From positions 2,046,001-2,110,000 of the forward strand of contig NZ_FMIA01000002.1 in NCBI RefSeq assembly GCF_900091615.1: a DNA stretch of 64,000 nucleotides. The letters run 5' to 3'. This document shows positions 48,845 to 58,470 of the stretch, in pieces (the stretch's first letter is position 1; every line of letters begins with the position of its first letter). The position numbers and the translations under genes were made by a program. The DNA comes from Micromonospora yangpuensis (GTDB taxonomy: Bacteria > Actinomycetota > Actinomycetes > Mycobacteriales > Micromonosporaceae). The notes below the pieces were generated by a model, which saw only the letters and a program-made list of their open reading frames with translations, made no database searches and had not been told where the DNA came from.

Positions 48845-49483
48845 GTGAGCACCTCCACCGCCCTGCTTCTGGCCGACCTGACCGGGGTGGCCGTCTTCGC
48901 CGCCTCCGGTGCCTCCGCCGCGGTGGCCAAACGGCTCGACCTGTTCGGGGTCGTCTTCGTCGGCTTCGTCGCCGCCCTCGGCGGTGGGATCTTCCGCGAT
49001 CTGGCCATCGGTGAGGTTCCGCCGTTGGCCTTCGCCGACTGGCGGTACGCCGCCACCGCCGCGCTGACCGCCGTCGCCGTGTTCTGGCTGCACCCGCAGC
49101 TCGCCCGGCTCCGCACCACCGTGCTGGTGCTGGACGCCGCCGGCCTGGGTCTGTTCACCGTCACCGGTACGGTCAAGGCCCTGGAGGCCCAGGTGCCGGC
49201 GGTCGGCGCCTGCGTGATCGGCATGCTCACCGCGATCGGTGGCGGACTCGGCCGGGATCTGCTCACCGGCGAGATCCCGGTGGTGCTGCGCCGGGAGATC
49301 TACGCGGTGGCCGCGCTGGCCGGCGCGGTCGCCGTGGTCGTGCTGGATCTGCTCGACCGGGCCGGAGCGGTCCCGCTCACCGTGGCGACGCTGCTGGTCT
49401 TCGGCCTCCGCCTGATCGCGTTGCGCCGTCGCTGGTCCGCCCCGGTGGCAATGCTCCGTCCACCGAGCACCGGCCCCACCTGA
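48845..49483 (+). CDS. TRIC-family cation channel (UPF0126)
   Basis: A 212-residue membrane protein with about seven helices in two repeated modules. Each module holds the glycine-rich kink and lysine/arginine of bacterial TRIC channels: FVGFVAALGGGIFRDLAIGE, and VIGMLTAIGGGLGRDLLTGE. The repeated GGGxxRDLxxGE is diagnostic. It probably forms trimers that conduct K+ or Na+. GTG at 48845. Length is normal, with a short Pro/Ala tail. Confidence 0.88.
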   Translation: MSTSTALLLADLTGVAVFAASGASAAVAKRLDLFGVVFVGFVAALGGGIFRDLAIGEVPPLAFADWRYAATAALTAVAVFWLHPQLARLRTTVLVLDAAGLGLFTVTGTVKALEAQVPAVGACVIGMLTAIGGGLGRDLLTGEIPVVLRREIYAVAALAGAVAVVVLDLLDRAGAVPLTVATLLVFGLRLIALRRRWSAPVAMLRPPSTGPT

Positions 49484-49710
49484 CCGGCGACCCGACCCGA
49501 CCCGCGGACCGGCACGGCCACCGTGGGCGCCGGTGTGCTCGGGTGGGCGGTCGAGCGCGGCGCGTGGCGTCGCGTGGGCGGGTCGACGGTCGCTGGTTAT
49601 GCTGAGTGTCGGCCTTCGCGGCACCGACGCGCGGAGGTCCTTTTCATGGGCGGCGGTACGTGGCCCTGAGCCGGGGGCCGCCGCCGTGCGGCAGGGAAGG
49701 AGCACCTCGC

Positions 49711-51444
49711 GTGGCTGCCCGGTTGCCGACGATCGAGACCTTTCCGGCGCTGCGCGCCTGGCAGCGCCGGGCGTTGGTGGAGTACCTGCGGCGGCGTACC
49801 GAGGACTTCACCGCCGTGGCCACCCCCGGCGCGGGCAAGACCACCTTCGCCCTGCGGATCGCCGCGGAGCTGCTCGCCGACCGCACCGTCGAGGCGGTCA
49901 CCGTGGTCGCCCCCACCGAGCACCTGAAGACCCAGTGGGCCAGCGCCGCCGCCCGGATCGGCATCCAGCTCGACGCCGCCTTTCGCAACGCCGACCTGCA
50001 CTCGGCCGCCGACTTCCACGGCGCGGTGGTGACGTACGCGCAGGTCGGAATGGCGCCGCAGGTGCACCGTCGGCGCACCATGACCCGCCGTACGCTGGTC
50101 ATCCTCGACGAGATCCACCACGCCGGCGACTCGCGGTCCTGGGGCGACGGGGTGAAGGCGGCCTTCGAGCCCGCCGTACGCCGCCTGATGCTCACCGGTA
50201 CGCCGTTCCGCTCCGACGACAACCCGATCCCCTTCGTCGAGTACGAACGCGGCGGCGACGGCCTGCTCCGGTCCCGTGCCGACGCGGTGTACGGCTACGC
50301 CGACGCCCTGCGCGACGGGGTGGTCCGGCCGGTGCTGTTCCTGGCCTACTCCGGGGAGACCCGCTGGCGGACCAACGCCGGTGAGGAGCTGTCGGCGCGG
50401 CTGGGCGAGCCGATGACGCAGGACCTGATCGCCCAGGCCTGGCGCACCGCGCTGGACCCGGCGGGGGACTGGATGCCGCAGGTGCTGCGGGCCGCCGACG
50501 CCCGACTGACCGTGCTACGGGCCGCCGGGATGAGCGACGCCGCCGGCCTGGTCATCGCCAGCGACCAGCAGACCGCCCGCTCGTACGCGAAGCTGCTGGA
50601 GCAGGTGACCGGCGAGCGGGCCGCCGTGGTGCTCTCCGACGACGTCGGCGCGTCGGCCCGGATCGCCTCGTTCGCCGCCTCGGAGCAGCGGTGGATGGTC
50701 GCGGTGCGGATGGTGTCCGAGGGGGTGGACATCCCCCGGCTGGCCGTCGGGGTCTACGCGACCAGCGCCAGCACTCCGCTCTACTTCGCCCAGGCGATCG
50801 GCCGGTTCGTCCGGGCCCGTCGCCCCGGGGAGAGCGCGTCGGTCTTCCTGCCCAGCGTGCCGCACCTGCTCGGGCTGGCCAGCGAGATGGAGGCCGAGCG
50901 GGACCACGTGCTCGGCAAACCGAAGGACCGGGACGGCTTCGACGACGAGCTGCTGGAGCGGGCCCAGCGCGACGACCAGGCAAGTGGCGAGTTGGAGAAG
51001 CGGTTCGCCGCGCTCTCGGCGACCGCCGAGCTGGACCAGGTGATCTTCGACGGCGCGTCGTTCGGCACCGCGGCGCAGGCCGGTACGCCGGAGGAGGAGG
51101 AGTATCTCGGCCTGCCCGGTCTGCTGACCGCGGACCAGGTCACCGTGCTGCTCAACAAGCGGCAGGCGGAGCAGCTCGCGGCCCAGCGTCGCCGACGCGA
51201 CGAACAGCCCGCTGAGCGGGCCGCTGCGGGACCGCAGGCTCCGCCGGTGCCGCTGAGTGCCGCCCAGCGTCGGGTGGCCCTGAGGCGTCAGCTCAACGCT
51301 CTGGTGGCCGCCCGGCACCACCGGACCGGGCTGCCCCACGGCAAGATCCACGCAGAGCTTCGTCGCCGTTGCGGTGGCCCGCCCAGCGCCCAGGCCACGA
51401 TCGAGCAGCTGGAAGAACGCATCGCCACCGTCCAGTCGCTGTAG
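49711..51444 (+). CDS. DEAD/DEAH-box (SF2) helicase-like ATPase
   Basis: A 577-residue protein. The Q-region is RAWQRRALVEYLRRRTEDFT, Walker A TPGAGKTTFALR, motif Ia VVAPTEHLKTQWA, motif II DEIHHAGDS (DEIH), motif III LMLTGTPFRSD. The C-terminal helicase part has VRMVSEGVDIPRLAVGVYAT and QAIGRFVRAR (motif VI). The C-terminal about 170 residues are charged and helical, ending RRRCGGPPSAQATIEQLEER. The plan resembles RecG/XPB-like nucleic-acid translocases; the substrate is not known. GTG 49711 follows GGAAGGAG. Confidence 0.9.
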   Translation: MAARLPTIETFPALRAWQRRALVEYLRRRTEDFTAVATPGAGKTTFALRIAAELLADRTVEAVTVVAPTEHLKTQWASAAARIGIQLDAAFRNADLHSAADFHGAVVTYAQVGMAPQVHRRRTMTRRTLVILDEIHHAGDSRSWGDGVKAAFEPAVRRLMLTGTPFRSDDNPIPFVEYERGGDGLLRSRADAVYGYADALRDGVVRPVLFLAYSGETRWRTNAGEELSARLGEPMTQDLIAQAWRTALDPAGDWMPQVLRAADARLTVLRAAGMSDAAGLVIASDQQTARSYAKLLEQVTGERAAVVLSDDVGASARIASFAASEQRWMVAVRMVSEGVDIPRLAVGVYATSASTPLYFAQAIGRFVRARRPGESASVFLPSVPHLLGLASEMEAERDHVLGKPKDRDGFDDELLERAQRDDQASGELEKRFAALSATAELDQVIFDGASFGTAAQAGTPEEEEYLGLPGLLTADQVTVLLNKRQAEQLAAQRRRRDEQPAERAAAGPQAPPVPLSAAQRRVALRRQLNALVAARHHRTGLPHGKIHAELRRRCGGPPSAQATIEQLEERIATVQSL

Positions 51445-51527
51445 GCCCGGACCGGCCACCGGGGCCGCGCCGGACATTCCGCGCGGCCCGGCCGACTCGC
51501 CGCGGGCTGTGGAACAGGCACGAAAAA

Positions 51528-51565
51528 GCCGGCCGGTGGCATCCACGGGATGCCACCGACCGGCC
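51528..51565. terminator. Hairpin after the helicase gene
   Basis: GCCGGCCGGTGGCATCC pairs with GGATGCCACCGACCGGCC (one bulged A) around a three-base loop. It is preceded by AAAAA, a T-run for leftward transcripts, so it fits both convergent genes. Confidence 0.75.
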
Positions 51566-51579
51566 AGGTCGTTATCTGG

Positions 51580-51813
51580 TCAGTTCGCCATCAGATCGGC
51601 GCCACGCCAGCTGAACTCCGGGTCGGACGCGTACTTCACGGTGATCTTCACGAGATCCTCCGCATACTTGTTCGCATGGTGCCCACAGAACACCAACTCG
51701 CTTCCACCCGCCAGAGTGATCCGGAGCTTGCCGGCAGCATTGCAGCGGTCGCACCGTTCATCGGCGGCTGGGGGAGCCACCGTCTCGGGCGGCGGCGTGA
51801 GGGTCGGGGTCAT
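51580..51813 (-). CDS. Small zinc-binding protein (DUF7455 type)
   Basis: A 77-residue protein. RCDRCNAAGKLRITLAGGSE and LVFCGHHANKYAEDL give a CxxC...CxHH treble-clef-like zinc site. The C-terminus is VKYASDPEFSWRGADLMAN. ATG at 51813 lies behind GAGGAGGAAGG. It is common downstream of the principal sigma factor gene in actinomycetes; function unknown. It follows sigA on the same strand after 244 bp. Confidence 0.82.
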   Translation of the reverse strand: MTPTLTPPPETVAPPAADERCDRCNAAGKLRITLAGGSELVFCGHHANKYAEDLVKITVKYASDPEFSWRGADLMAN

Positions 51814-51996
51814 CGCCTTCCTCCTCTGGTCGTCACCGATGAACAAACTCTTCGGTCGTTGCTCACCTATCCTGCAACACCCTCGGCGGATGTTGCCTTC
51901 CCTGTGTGCCCGCGGGGGACCGAGGTCACACCTGGCAGCAACAGTGTGCCGTGCACCCAGGGTGCCACGTCAACGATCACAAACGAGCAACCACCC

Positions 51997-52028
51997 GATC
52001 ATCATCAGGTCTTGTACGCCTGGTGATC
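51997..52028 (-). terminator. Possible hairpin after sigA
   Basis: ATCATCAGG pairs with CCTGGTGAT (one G-T pair) across nine bases, 30 bp beyond the sigA stop. The stem is weak and has no T-run. Confidence 0.4.
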
Positions 52029-52057
52029 AAAACGACACGCGCAGTTGACGTACTCGC

Positions 52058-53662
52058 TCAGTCGAGGTAGTCACGAAGCACCTGGGAGCGCGACGGGTGC
52101 CGCAGCTTCGACATCGTCTTGGACTCGATCTGCCGGATCCGCTCCCGGGTCACCCCGTAGACCTGGCCGATCTCGTCAAGCGTACGCGGCTGGCCGTCGG
52201 TCAACCCGAACCGCAGTCGGACCACCCCGGCCTCCCGCTCGGAGAGCGTCTGCAGCACCTGCTGGAGCTGGTCCTGCAGGAGCGAGAAGGAGACCGCGTC
52301 GACCGCGACCACGGCCTCCGAGTCCTCGATGAAGTCGCCCAGCTGGCTGTCGCCCTCGTCGCCGATGGTCTGGTCGAGCGAGATGGGCTCCCGGGCGTAC
52401 TGCTGGATCTCCAGCACCTTCTCCGGTGTGATGTCCATCTCCTTGGCCAGCTCCTCCGGCGTGGGCTCGCGGCCCAGGTCCTGGAGAAGCTCGCGCTGGA
52501 TCCGGCCGAGCTTGTTGATCACCTCGACCATGTGGACGGGGATGCGGATGGTGCGGGCCTGGTCGGCCATGGCGCGGGTGATGGCCTGGCGGATCCACCA
52601 GGTGGCGTAGGTGGAGAACTTGTAGCCCTTGGTGTAGTCGAACTTCTCGACGGCGCGGATGAGGCCGAGGTTGCCTTCCTGGATGAGGTCGAGGAAGGCC
52701 ATCCCACGACCGGTGTACCGCTTGGCCAGCGAGACCACCAGCCGGAGGTTGGCCTCCAGCAGGTGGTTCTTGGCCCGCTCACCGTCGCGGGAGATCCAAC
52801 CCAGGTCACGGACCATGTCCCGGGTCATCTTCTCTTCGCCCTCGTCGGCCGCGCGCAGCCGCTCGGCGGCGTAGAGGCCGGCCTCGATCCGCTTGGCCAG
52901 CTCCACCTCCTGCTCGGCGTTGAGCAGCGGGACCTTGCCGATCTGCTTCAGGTACGCCCGGACGGAGTCGGCGGACGCGGTCAGCTCGGCGTCCCGGCGG
53001 GCCTGCTTGAGGGCCTCGGACTCCTCGTCGTCCCACTCGAAGTCGTTGTCGGTCGCCGCTCCCGCGGCGTCCGCCGCGGCGGCCCGGGCCAGCTCCGCCG
53101 GCTCCTCGACCACCACGTCCTCGATGGCGGCGGCGAGCTCCTCGGGGTCGATGTCGCCCTCGGCACCCTCACCCTTGGCCTTGCCGGCGGCCTTGGTGGG
53201 CTTGCCCGCGGCGGCGGCCACCGTCGCCTTGGTGGCACGGGTGGACTTCGCCGCCTTGGCCGGCACGACCTTGGCGGCCACCTCGCCGGTGGCGCCGGCG
53301 GCCTTGCGTGCGGTCGCCTTACGCGCCGGTGGTGGAGTCTCCTCCGCGGCGGCTGCCTGCTTGGGCGCCGGCGCGGCGGCCTTCCTGGTGGTCTTGGCGG
53401 TGGTGGCCCGGGAGGCCGGGGTGGCCGACCGGGCGGCGGCGACCCGGCGTCGGGTGCTCGCCGAGCCGTCCACGACCACGGTCACTCCCGCTTCGGAGAG
53501 CGCCCGCAGAATCTTCTTGGCCTGGGCCGGAGTCACCTCAGCGGACTCCACCGTGCGCGCGAGCTGGGCCGACGTCAACTGGCCGCCGGCGGTCTGCGCG
53601 TGCGCGATCAGCGTGTCGGTGAGCGAGCGTACGTCGGCGCCGGTGTGGCGGGGTTCTGTCAC
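52058..53662 (-). CDS. sigA: Principal RNA polymerase sigma factor (SigA/HrdB)
   Basis: Housekeeping sigma-70, 534 residues. The first about 210 residues are the Ala/Lys/Pro-rich, basic then acidic arm typical of actinobacterial principal factors ([20 protein letters not shown], then [20 protein letters not shown]). The conserved part begins [20 protein letters not shown]; region 2 ends [14 protein letters not shown], region 3 [19 protein letters not shown], and region 4 [23 protein letters not shown] at 53662 follows GGAAGG. It has the suhB-cei-dut neighbours seen in mycobacteria. A 204-bp part is identical to sigB. Confidence 0.95.
   Translation of the reverse strand: MTEPRHTGADVRSLTDTLIAHAQTAGGQLTSAQLARTVESAEVTPAQAKKILRALSEAGVTVVVDGSASTRRRVAAARSATPASRATTAKTTRKAAAPAPKQAAAAEETPPPARKATARKAAGATGEVAAKVVPAKAAKSTRATKATVAAAAGKPTKAAGKAKGEGAEGDIDPEELAAAIEDVVVEEPAELARAAAADAAGAATDNDFEWDDEESEALKQARRDAELTASADSVRAYLKQIGKVPLLNAEQEVELAKRIEAGLYAAERLRAADEGEEKMTRDMVRDLGWISRDGERAKNHLLEANLRLVVSLAKRYTGRGMAFLDLIQEGNLGLIRAVEKFDYTKGYKFSTYATWWIRQAITRAMADQARTIRIPVHMVEVINKLGRIQRELLQDLGREPTPEELAKEMDITPEKVLEIQQYAREPISLDQTIGDEGDSQLGDFIEDSEAVVAVDAVSFSLLQDQLQQVLQTLSEREAGVVRLRFGLTDGQPRTLDEIGQVYGVTRERIRQIESKTMSKLRHPSRSQVLRDYLD
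52523..52726 (-). repeat. 204-bp tract identical to the SigB-type gene
   Basis: Partner of 35842-36045, with no mismatch over 204 bases. It codes sigma regions 2.1 to early 3. Confidence 0.97.
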
Positions 53663-53951
53663 GAATGACCTTCCGGAGGCGATGAACGGGCACGGCCGGG
53701 GTGTCCGACACAGCGCGGCGCACCGTGCCAGGCATGTGGTTGAGGGACCCCCGTGTCCCGGGCCGGCCGGTCGTTGGCGGTCCGTGGCGCGTGGGCAGGG
53801 TGAATTGTAACGCCGTCTGCGGCGATCATCCTGCGCCGCACGGCGTGATCGACGGTGGAGACCGCCGAATAGGCGCAGATGTGGACTTTGTAAGGATGAT
53901 ACCCACGCGCGACAGCCGGAACGTCCCAGTCGTGCGGGAAGGGGACGAACC

Positions 53952-54773
53952 ATGCATTGTTCGACGCCCGCGCCGCAGGATCTGCTGGCCCTGGCGGTCG
54001 AGGTGGCCCGTACGGCCGCCACGACCGCGCACCGGATGCGTGCCGAGGGCGTGTCGACGGTCGCCACCAAGAGCACCGTGACCGACGTGGTCACCGCCGC
54101 CGACCGGGCGGTGGAGCGGCAGGTCGTCGAGGCGTTGCGCCGGGCGCGTCCGGCCGACGCCGTGCTCGGCGAGGAGTACGGCCAGCGGGAGAGCGGCCCG
54201 GCCGGCGCCTCCGGCGTGCGGTGGATCATCGATCCGATCGACGGCACCGTCAACTACCTGTACGGGCTGCCGTACTGCGCGGTCTCGCTGGCCGCCGAGG
54301 TCGACGGCCAGGTGGTCGCGGGTGTGGTGCGCAACGTGGTGACCGGCGAGGAGTGGACGGCCACGGCCGGCGGCGGCGCCCACCGGGCCGGGCGGCGGCT
54401 GCGCTGCTCGACCGAGACGGACCTGGGGCAGGCGCTGGTGGCCACCGGCTTCGGGTGCGACCCGGCACGGCGGTCACACCAGGCCCGGGTGGTCGCCGAG
54501 TTGATCGGGCAGGTGCGGGACATCCGCCGGATGGGGGCGGCGGCACTGGATCTGTGCCTGGTCGCCGAGGGCCGGCTGGACGCCTACTTCGAGAAGGGGC
54601 TGGCCGCCTGGGACCTGGCCGCCGGCGGGCTGGTCGCGGCCGAGGCCGGTGTGCGGGTCACCGGGCTCAACGGTGCGCCACCCGGGCCCGACCTGGTCGT
54701 CGCCGCCCCACCGGCGCTCTTCGGGGCGCTGCACGACCGCCTGGCCGAGCTGGACGCCGCGGGCGGCCCGTGA
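53952..54773 (+). CDS. suhB: Inositol monophosphatase family protein (SuhB-like)
   Basis: Mg2+-dependent phosphatase of inositol phosphates or related sugar phosphates. The metal and catalytic motifs are [30 protein letters not shown] and [19 protein letters not shown] (WDxAAG). 273 residues, complete. In actinobacteria the role may be in inositol, mycothiol precursor or phosphatidylinositol metabolism. It is divergent from sigA across 289 bp that must hold both promoters; no motif there is convincing. ATG 53952. Confidence 0.9.
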   Translation: MHCSTPAPQDLLALAVEVARTAATTAHRMRAEGVSTVATKSTVTDVVTAADRAVERQVVEALRRARPADAVLGEEYGQRESGPAGASGVRWIIDPIDGTVNYLYGLPYCAVSLAAEVDGQVVAGVVRNVVTGEEWTATAGGGAHRAGRRLRCSTETDLGQALVATGFGCDPARRSHQARVVAELIGQVRDIRRMGAAALDLCLVAEGRLDAYFEKGLAAWDLAAGGLVAAEAGVRVTGLNGAPPGPDLVVAAPPALFGALHDRLAELDAAGGP

Positions 54774-54930
54774 CCGCCGGCCTGTCGGCGCGGGCGTGCG
54801 GGGGGCGGCCGGCCGGTCGGCTCGTGTTCCACGGCGCGCCCGAGGTCGGCTCGGGCGCGCGGGGCCGCTGGTGCCCTGGTCGACGGTGGGCAGCCGGCGC
54901 GGGCCGGGTGACCCGGCCCGCGCCGGGCCG

Positions 54931-55461
54931 TCACTTGTCGACGGGCATCGGGCAGGAGCCGACGGGTGCGACCGGCGAGCCCAGGTCACCGAGGGACTGG
55001 TTGACCTCGGTGGTGGTGGCCAGCTGGGCGAACCCGTTGCCGAGGACCACGTCGACGGTGTCGTCCTTGCGCTTGGGGTCGTAGGCCTGGTCCGCGTTGT
55101 TCAGGAAGTACGCCCGCAGCAGGTGGGCGGAGCCGACTCCCTTGGGGCCGAACCGCAGCACCGCGACGCCGTCGACGCCCTTCTTCTCGTCGCCGACCTT
55201 CTGGACCTGGAACTTCCGGTTGCGGAAGTCGTCGGCGGTGCTGCCGGCCTGACCGACCTCGTCGGTGGCGTTGAGCACGTTGATCTTGACGTCCTTGGGT
55301 TCACGCAGGGCCACGTCGGCCATCGGCCAACCCTCCGGGCAGCCGCCGGCGACACCGGCGTCACCCTGGCTGTCCTTGACGATGGCGGCGACCACGAAGA
55401 CCAGGGCGAAGACCGCCAGCACTCCGACGACAACGAGTGCTCGCACTCGCGCAAAACTCAT
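54931..55461 (-). CDS. cei: LytR_C domain membrane protein (Cei-like)
   Basis: A 176-residue protein with a short cytoplasmic start (MSFARVRA), one membrane helix (LVVVGVLAVFALVFVVAAIV) and an external LytR C-terminal domain (VKINVLNATDEVGQAGSTAD, then GNGFAQLATTTEVNQSLGD). Mycobacterial Cei, in the same place beside suhB and the DUF4193 gene, supports cell-envelope integrity; orthology is inferred from synteny and plan. ATG at 55461 follows GGGGAG. Two cysteines (GGCPEGWP, GSCPMPVDK) may form a disulfide. Confidence 0.86.
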   Translation of the reverse strand: MSFARVRALVVVGVLAVFALVFVVAAIVKDSQGDAGVAGGCPEGWPMADVALREPKDVKINVLNATDEVGQAGSTADDFRNRKFQVQKVGDEKKGVDGVAVLRFGPKGVGSAHLLRAYFLNNADQAYDPKRKDDTVDVVLGNGFAQLATTTEVNQSLGDLGSPVAPVGSCPMPVDK

Positions 55462-55882
55462 CTGGGAGCTCCCCGGACATGGTTGGGTGGCGGCGACCGC
55501 CGGCGTTCGGAGCGCCCGGCCGGCCGTCGAGTACGCCGCTGAGGTTAGCGGTTGTCCGACCGTCGCGTGGAAACAGCCGGACATGCCGGCGCGCCAACCG
55601 GGAACCGGGTAGTACTACCCCTATCTTCGTGTCGCCTGAGTCACATTGGGAACAACTTCGCGGGCTGGGGCGTACATCTCTGCCACGAGGGCGGTATACA
55701 TGCCTCGCCCACGAGGGGGGTAAGGTACCGCGCTCGCTGGGGGAGGTTTCCCTGCCGACCTGGCCGACCATCGGTCGAGTCGGGTGACCGACACGTGACA
55801 GTGACCGGCCAGCGGGAACCGAAACAGCGTCGTCCGGCGTTACCACCGGAAGCGACAACATCGATATGGGAGAGTGAAACCG
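55462..55882. promoter_or_regulatory. Divergent regulatory region between cei and DUF4193 genes
   Basis: No gene is supported in these 421 bases. They hold a 14-bp perfect palindrome GGGTAGTACTACCC (55607-55620) and two direct repeats starting CCACGAGGG, at 55683-55708 and 55709-55737, the first containing GGTATACAT and the second GGTAAGGTACC. TATACA at 55695-55700 could be a -10 box for the DUF4193 gene, though no good -35 is seen. The density of dyads suggests binding by a regulator. Confidence 0.5.
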
Positions 55883-56179
55883 ATGGCCACCGACTACGAC
55901 GCCCCGCGTCGCGACGAGGTCGACCTCGGCGAGGACAGCCTGGAAGAGCTCAAGGCCCGGCGGGTCGACTCACAGTCGGGCGCCGTGGACGTCGACGAGG
56001 CCGAGGTGGCCGAGAGCTTCGAGCTGCCCGGTGCCGATCTGGCCGATGAGGAGCTCACCGTCAAGGTGCTGCCAATGCAGCAGGACGAGTTCCGCTGTGC
56101 CCGCTGCTTCCTCGTCCACCACCGCAGCCAGTTGGCGGTGGAGCGAAACGGCGAGCTGATCTGCCGCGAGTGCGTCTGA
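55883..56179 (+). CDS. DUF4193 family protein
   Basis: A 98-residue acidic protein starting MATDYDAPRRDEVDLGEDSL, with ELKARRVDSQSG next, and ending in a zinc-ribbon-like module (RCARCFLVHHRSQLAVER, then ICRECV). The two CxxC pairs should bind zinc. This is the conserved DUF4193 family of actinobacteria, function unknown. ATG at 55883 gives the usual 98-99 residues. Its place between cei and dut matches M. tuberculosis Rv2699c. Confidence 0.9.
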   Translation: MATDYDAPRRDEVDLGEDSLEELKARRVDSQSGAVDVDEAEVAESFELPGADLADEELTVKVLPMQQDEFRCARCFLVHHRSQLAVERNGELICRECV

Positions 56180-56338
56180 CCATCCGGCGGACACGACCGT
56201 GTGCCCGCGAACCGGCGGCGGCCTCCCTGACGGGGCCGCCGCTACCGCAGCCATGCCCGCCGTGCGCCGTGCGCCGGTAGCTGCTTGACTCTGTCTGGCA
56301 GCTGCCACCGCAGGCGGATCCACTCGGGAGGTTCGGAC

Positions 56339-57271
56339 GTGAGTGATCGAATCGGCGGTACCGAGCCGTCGCCGTCGAGCGGTGCCGAGCCGTCGAGCGG
56401 TGCGGAGCCGCCCCGTGGTGCCGAGCCGTCCCGTGCTGCCGAATCGTCGTCGACGGACGGTGCTGCTGCCGAGCCGGCCCGGCCCGGCGGTGACGCGCAG
56501 CTGAGCGTGCCGGGCGACGGCACCGGCGACGACCTGGGCGCGACCGTCGCCGCGCTGACCGCCGACGACCTGGAGCCGGCCCGCCGCCGGCAGCTGTTGG
56601 CCCGGATGGTCGGGCAGGCGCGGGCCCGGGGACTGGCCGACCTGTTCAAGCCGAAGGCCGCCCTGCGCTGGATGACCGACGCGGTGTCCGAGGTCGCCCC
56701 GCACGTGCCGATCCGTGACCTGGCCACCCTGCGTCAGCACTTCGACGGCCTCGACGGTGACCTGCTCGCCGACCGGCTGGTCCGCAACGCCTCCCGGGCC
56801 ACCGCCGGCGTCGGTGCCGCCGGTGGGGGAGTCGCCGCCGTGGAGTGGGCGGTCACCCCCACGCTGCTCTCCGCGCCGGTGCTGCTGGCCGCCGAGACCG
56901 TCGCGGTGGTGGCGATCGAGCTGAAGCTGATCGGCGAGCTGCACGAGGTCTACGGCGTGCCGGTGCCGCCCGGTGGCACCCAGCGGACGGTGGCGTTGGT
57001 CCAGGCCTGGGCCAACCAGCGGGGGATCAACCCGATGTTGCCCGGGGTCGGGGTCGGCGCGGTGCTCGGCACCGCCGCCCGCAAGGAGCTGCGGGACACC
57101 CTGCTGAAGCGGTTCGGCCGGAACCTGACCACCTTGGGTCCGTTCCTGACCGGGGCGGCCGTGGCGAGCTACCTGAACCGCCGGGCCACCCGCAGCCTCG
57201 GCGACAACCTCCGCACGGATCTGCGCCGGCAGCGCCGGGAACTGCCCGCTCCACCGCCCAGCTGGACGTGA
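56339..57271 (+). CDS. Hypothetical protein with EcsC-like hydrophobic core
   Basis: A 310-residue protein. The first about 60 residues are low complexity with SGAEP/RGAEP repeats. Helical segments follow (ALTADDLEPARRRQLLARMV, LFKPKAALRWMTDAVSEVAP), then a hydrophobic span LLSAPVLLAAETVAVVAIEL next to KLIGELHEVYG. A second apolar part is PMLPGVGVGAVLGTAARKEL. The hydrophobic helix followed by LIGELHEVYG recalls EcsC proteins, but I would not assign it. GTG at 56339 follows GGGAGG. Confidence 0.65.
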   Translation: MSDRIGGTEPSPSSGAEPSSGAEPPRGAEPSRAAESSSTDGAAAEPARPGGDAQLSVPGDGTGDDLGATVAALTADDLEPARRRQLLARMVGQARARGLADLFKPKAALRWMTDAVSEVAPHVPIRDLATLRQHFDGLDGDLLADRLVRNASRATAGVGAAGGGVAAVEWAVTPTLLSAPVLLAAETVAVVAIELKLIGELHEVYGVPVPPGGTQRTVALVQAWANQRGINPMLPGVGVGAVLGTAARKELRDTLLKRFGRNLTTLGPFLTGAAVASYLNRRATRSLGDNLRTDLRRQRRELPAPPPSWT

Positions 57272-57344
57272 GGGCCCACCCTGCCGGGGCTACCCACCCT
57301 GCGGGGGCTACCCAGCCTGTCGGGACGGCCCGGCCCGGGGCCGC

Positions 57345-57848
57345 TCAGGACCGGGCGTCGCGGGCGGCCAGCAGCGCCTCGGCCAGCTCGACCGGCCGGC
57401 GGGAGCTGACCACCCAGAACGGCGTCGGGTCGGCTGGATCGTCGAGCACCACCTGGACGGCCCCGCCGACCCAGGGACGCTGCACCACGAAGGCGAGCGG
57501 GTCGCCGCCGACGCCCAGCACCTCCCGGCGGCCGGCCACGTCCAGCGGGATCGCGTCGGCGACGAACCCCACCGGCAGCCGGGCGTCATCCACCCGCAGG
57601 TGCCCGTCGCGTACCTCTATCCGGATCCGGCCGCACCACCACAGCCCGGCCGCCGTCACCGGCAGCAGCAGCACGAACGGCAGCCAGGCCCGCACCCCGG
57701 GCGCGCCCATCCAGACCTCGGCGGCGAGCAGCCCGGCGGCGGCCAGCCCGGCCAACCACAGCCACCAGGGCAGGGTGAGCCGTTCCGTGTACCCGGGGGG
57801 TGCCGTGGGGGACCGGAACTCGGACGGCGAGGATGGCGACACGCTCAC
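57345..57848 (-). CDS. DUF3093 family membrane protein
   Basis: A 167-residue protein. APPGYTERLTLPWWLWLAGL opens the family, followed by two membrane helices (WWLWLAGLAAAGLLAAEVWM and AWLPFVLLLPVTAAGLWWCG) and a cytoplasmic PH-like domain (IRIEVRDGHLRVDDARLPVG, then VVSSRRPVELAEALLAA). Start GTG 57848 or 57842; no strong ribosome site. It is divergent from dut, as Rv2698 is from dut in mycobacteria. Function unknown. Confidence 0.85.
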   Translation of the reverse strand: MSVSPSSPSEFRSPTAPPGYTERLTLPWWLWLAGLAAAGLLAAEVWMGAPGVRAWLPFVLLLPVTAAGLWWCGRIRIEVRDGHLRVDDARLPVGFVADAIPLDVAGRREVLGVGGDPLAFVVQRPWVGGAVQVVLDDPADPTPFWVVSSRRPVELAEALLAARDARS

Positions 57849-57932
57849 ACCTGCGAGGGTACGGCGAACGCCGGCCGCCGTACCGGGCAGGATGGCAGGG
57901 GAACCCGGTGAACCGGACGGAAAGGGAGAATC

Positions 57933-58445
57933 GTGACCGACGTCGTAGGCGTGGCGGTGCGCCAGCTCGATCCGGAGCTGCCGCTGCCGGCGTACGCCCA
58001 TCCCGGTGACGCCGGGGCGGACCTGGTGGCGGCCACCGACGTGGAACTGCCCCCCGGCGGCCGGGCGTTGGTCCCGACCGGGGTGGCGATCGCGTTGCCG
58101 CCGGGGTACGTGGGCCTGGTCCATCCCCGGTCCGGTCTGGCGGCCAGGCTCGGCGTGACGGTGCTCAACGCGCCCGGTACGGTCGACGCCGGCTACCGGG
58201 GTGAGATCCTGGTGAACCTGATCAACCATGACCGGGTCACCCCGGCGAGGATCTCCCGGGGGGACCGGATCGCGCAGCTCGTGGTGCAACGGGTGGCGCG
58301 GGCCGAGTTCCGCCCGGTGGCGGAGCTGCCCGCCTCCCGGCGTGGCGTCGGTGGGCACGGATCGACCGGCGGGCACGCCGGGCTCGGCGCGTCCCCGACG
58401 GCGGGACAGCGGGCGGGCGTACGGACGGAAGAGGTGGCAGGGTGA
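57933..58445 (+). CDS. dut: Deoxyuridine 5'-triphosphate nucleotidohydrolase
   Basis: Hydrolyses dUTP to dUMP, keeping uracil out of DNA and feeding thymidylate synthesis. All five trimeric dUTPase motifs are present: [47 protein letters not shown] and the P-loop-like [12 protein letters not shown]. It has 170 residues, with a Gly/Ala extension of about 20 after the last motif. GTG at 57933 follows AAGGGAGA. The next gene, DUF3710, starts 25 bp on. Confidence 0.95.
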   Translation: MTDVVGVAVRQLDPELPLPAYAHPGDAGADLVAATDVELPPGGRALVPTGVAIALPPGYVGLVHPRSGLAARLGVTVLNAPGTVDAGYRGEILVNLINHDRVTPARISRGDRIAQLVVQRVARAEFRPVAELPASRRGVGGHGSTGGHAGLGASPTAGQRAGVRTEEVAG

Positions 58446-58470
58446 GCGCGAACAGTGGAGGGTGGGCGCA

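Noticed and set aside
55552..56049. Rightward 165-codon frame across the cei/DUF4193 gap
   Set aside because: It overlaps DUF4193 in another frame, has no ribosome site and irregular composition.
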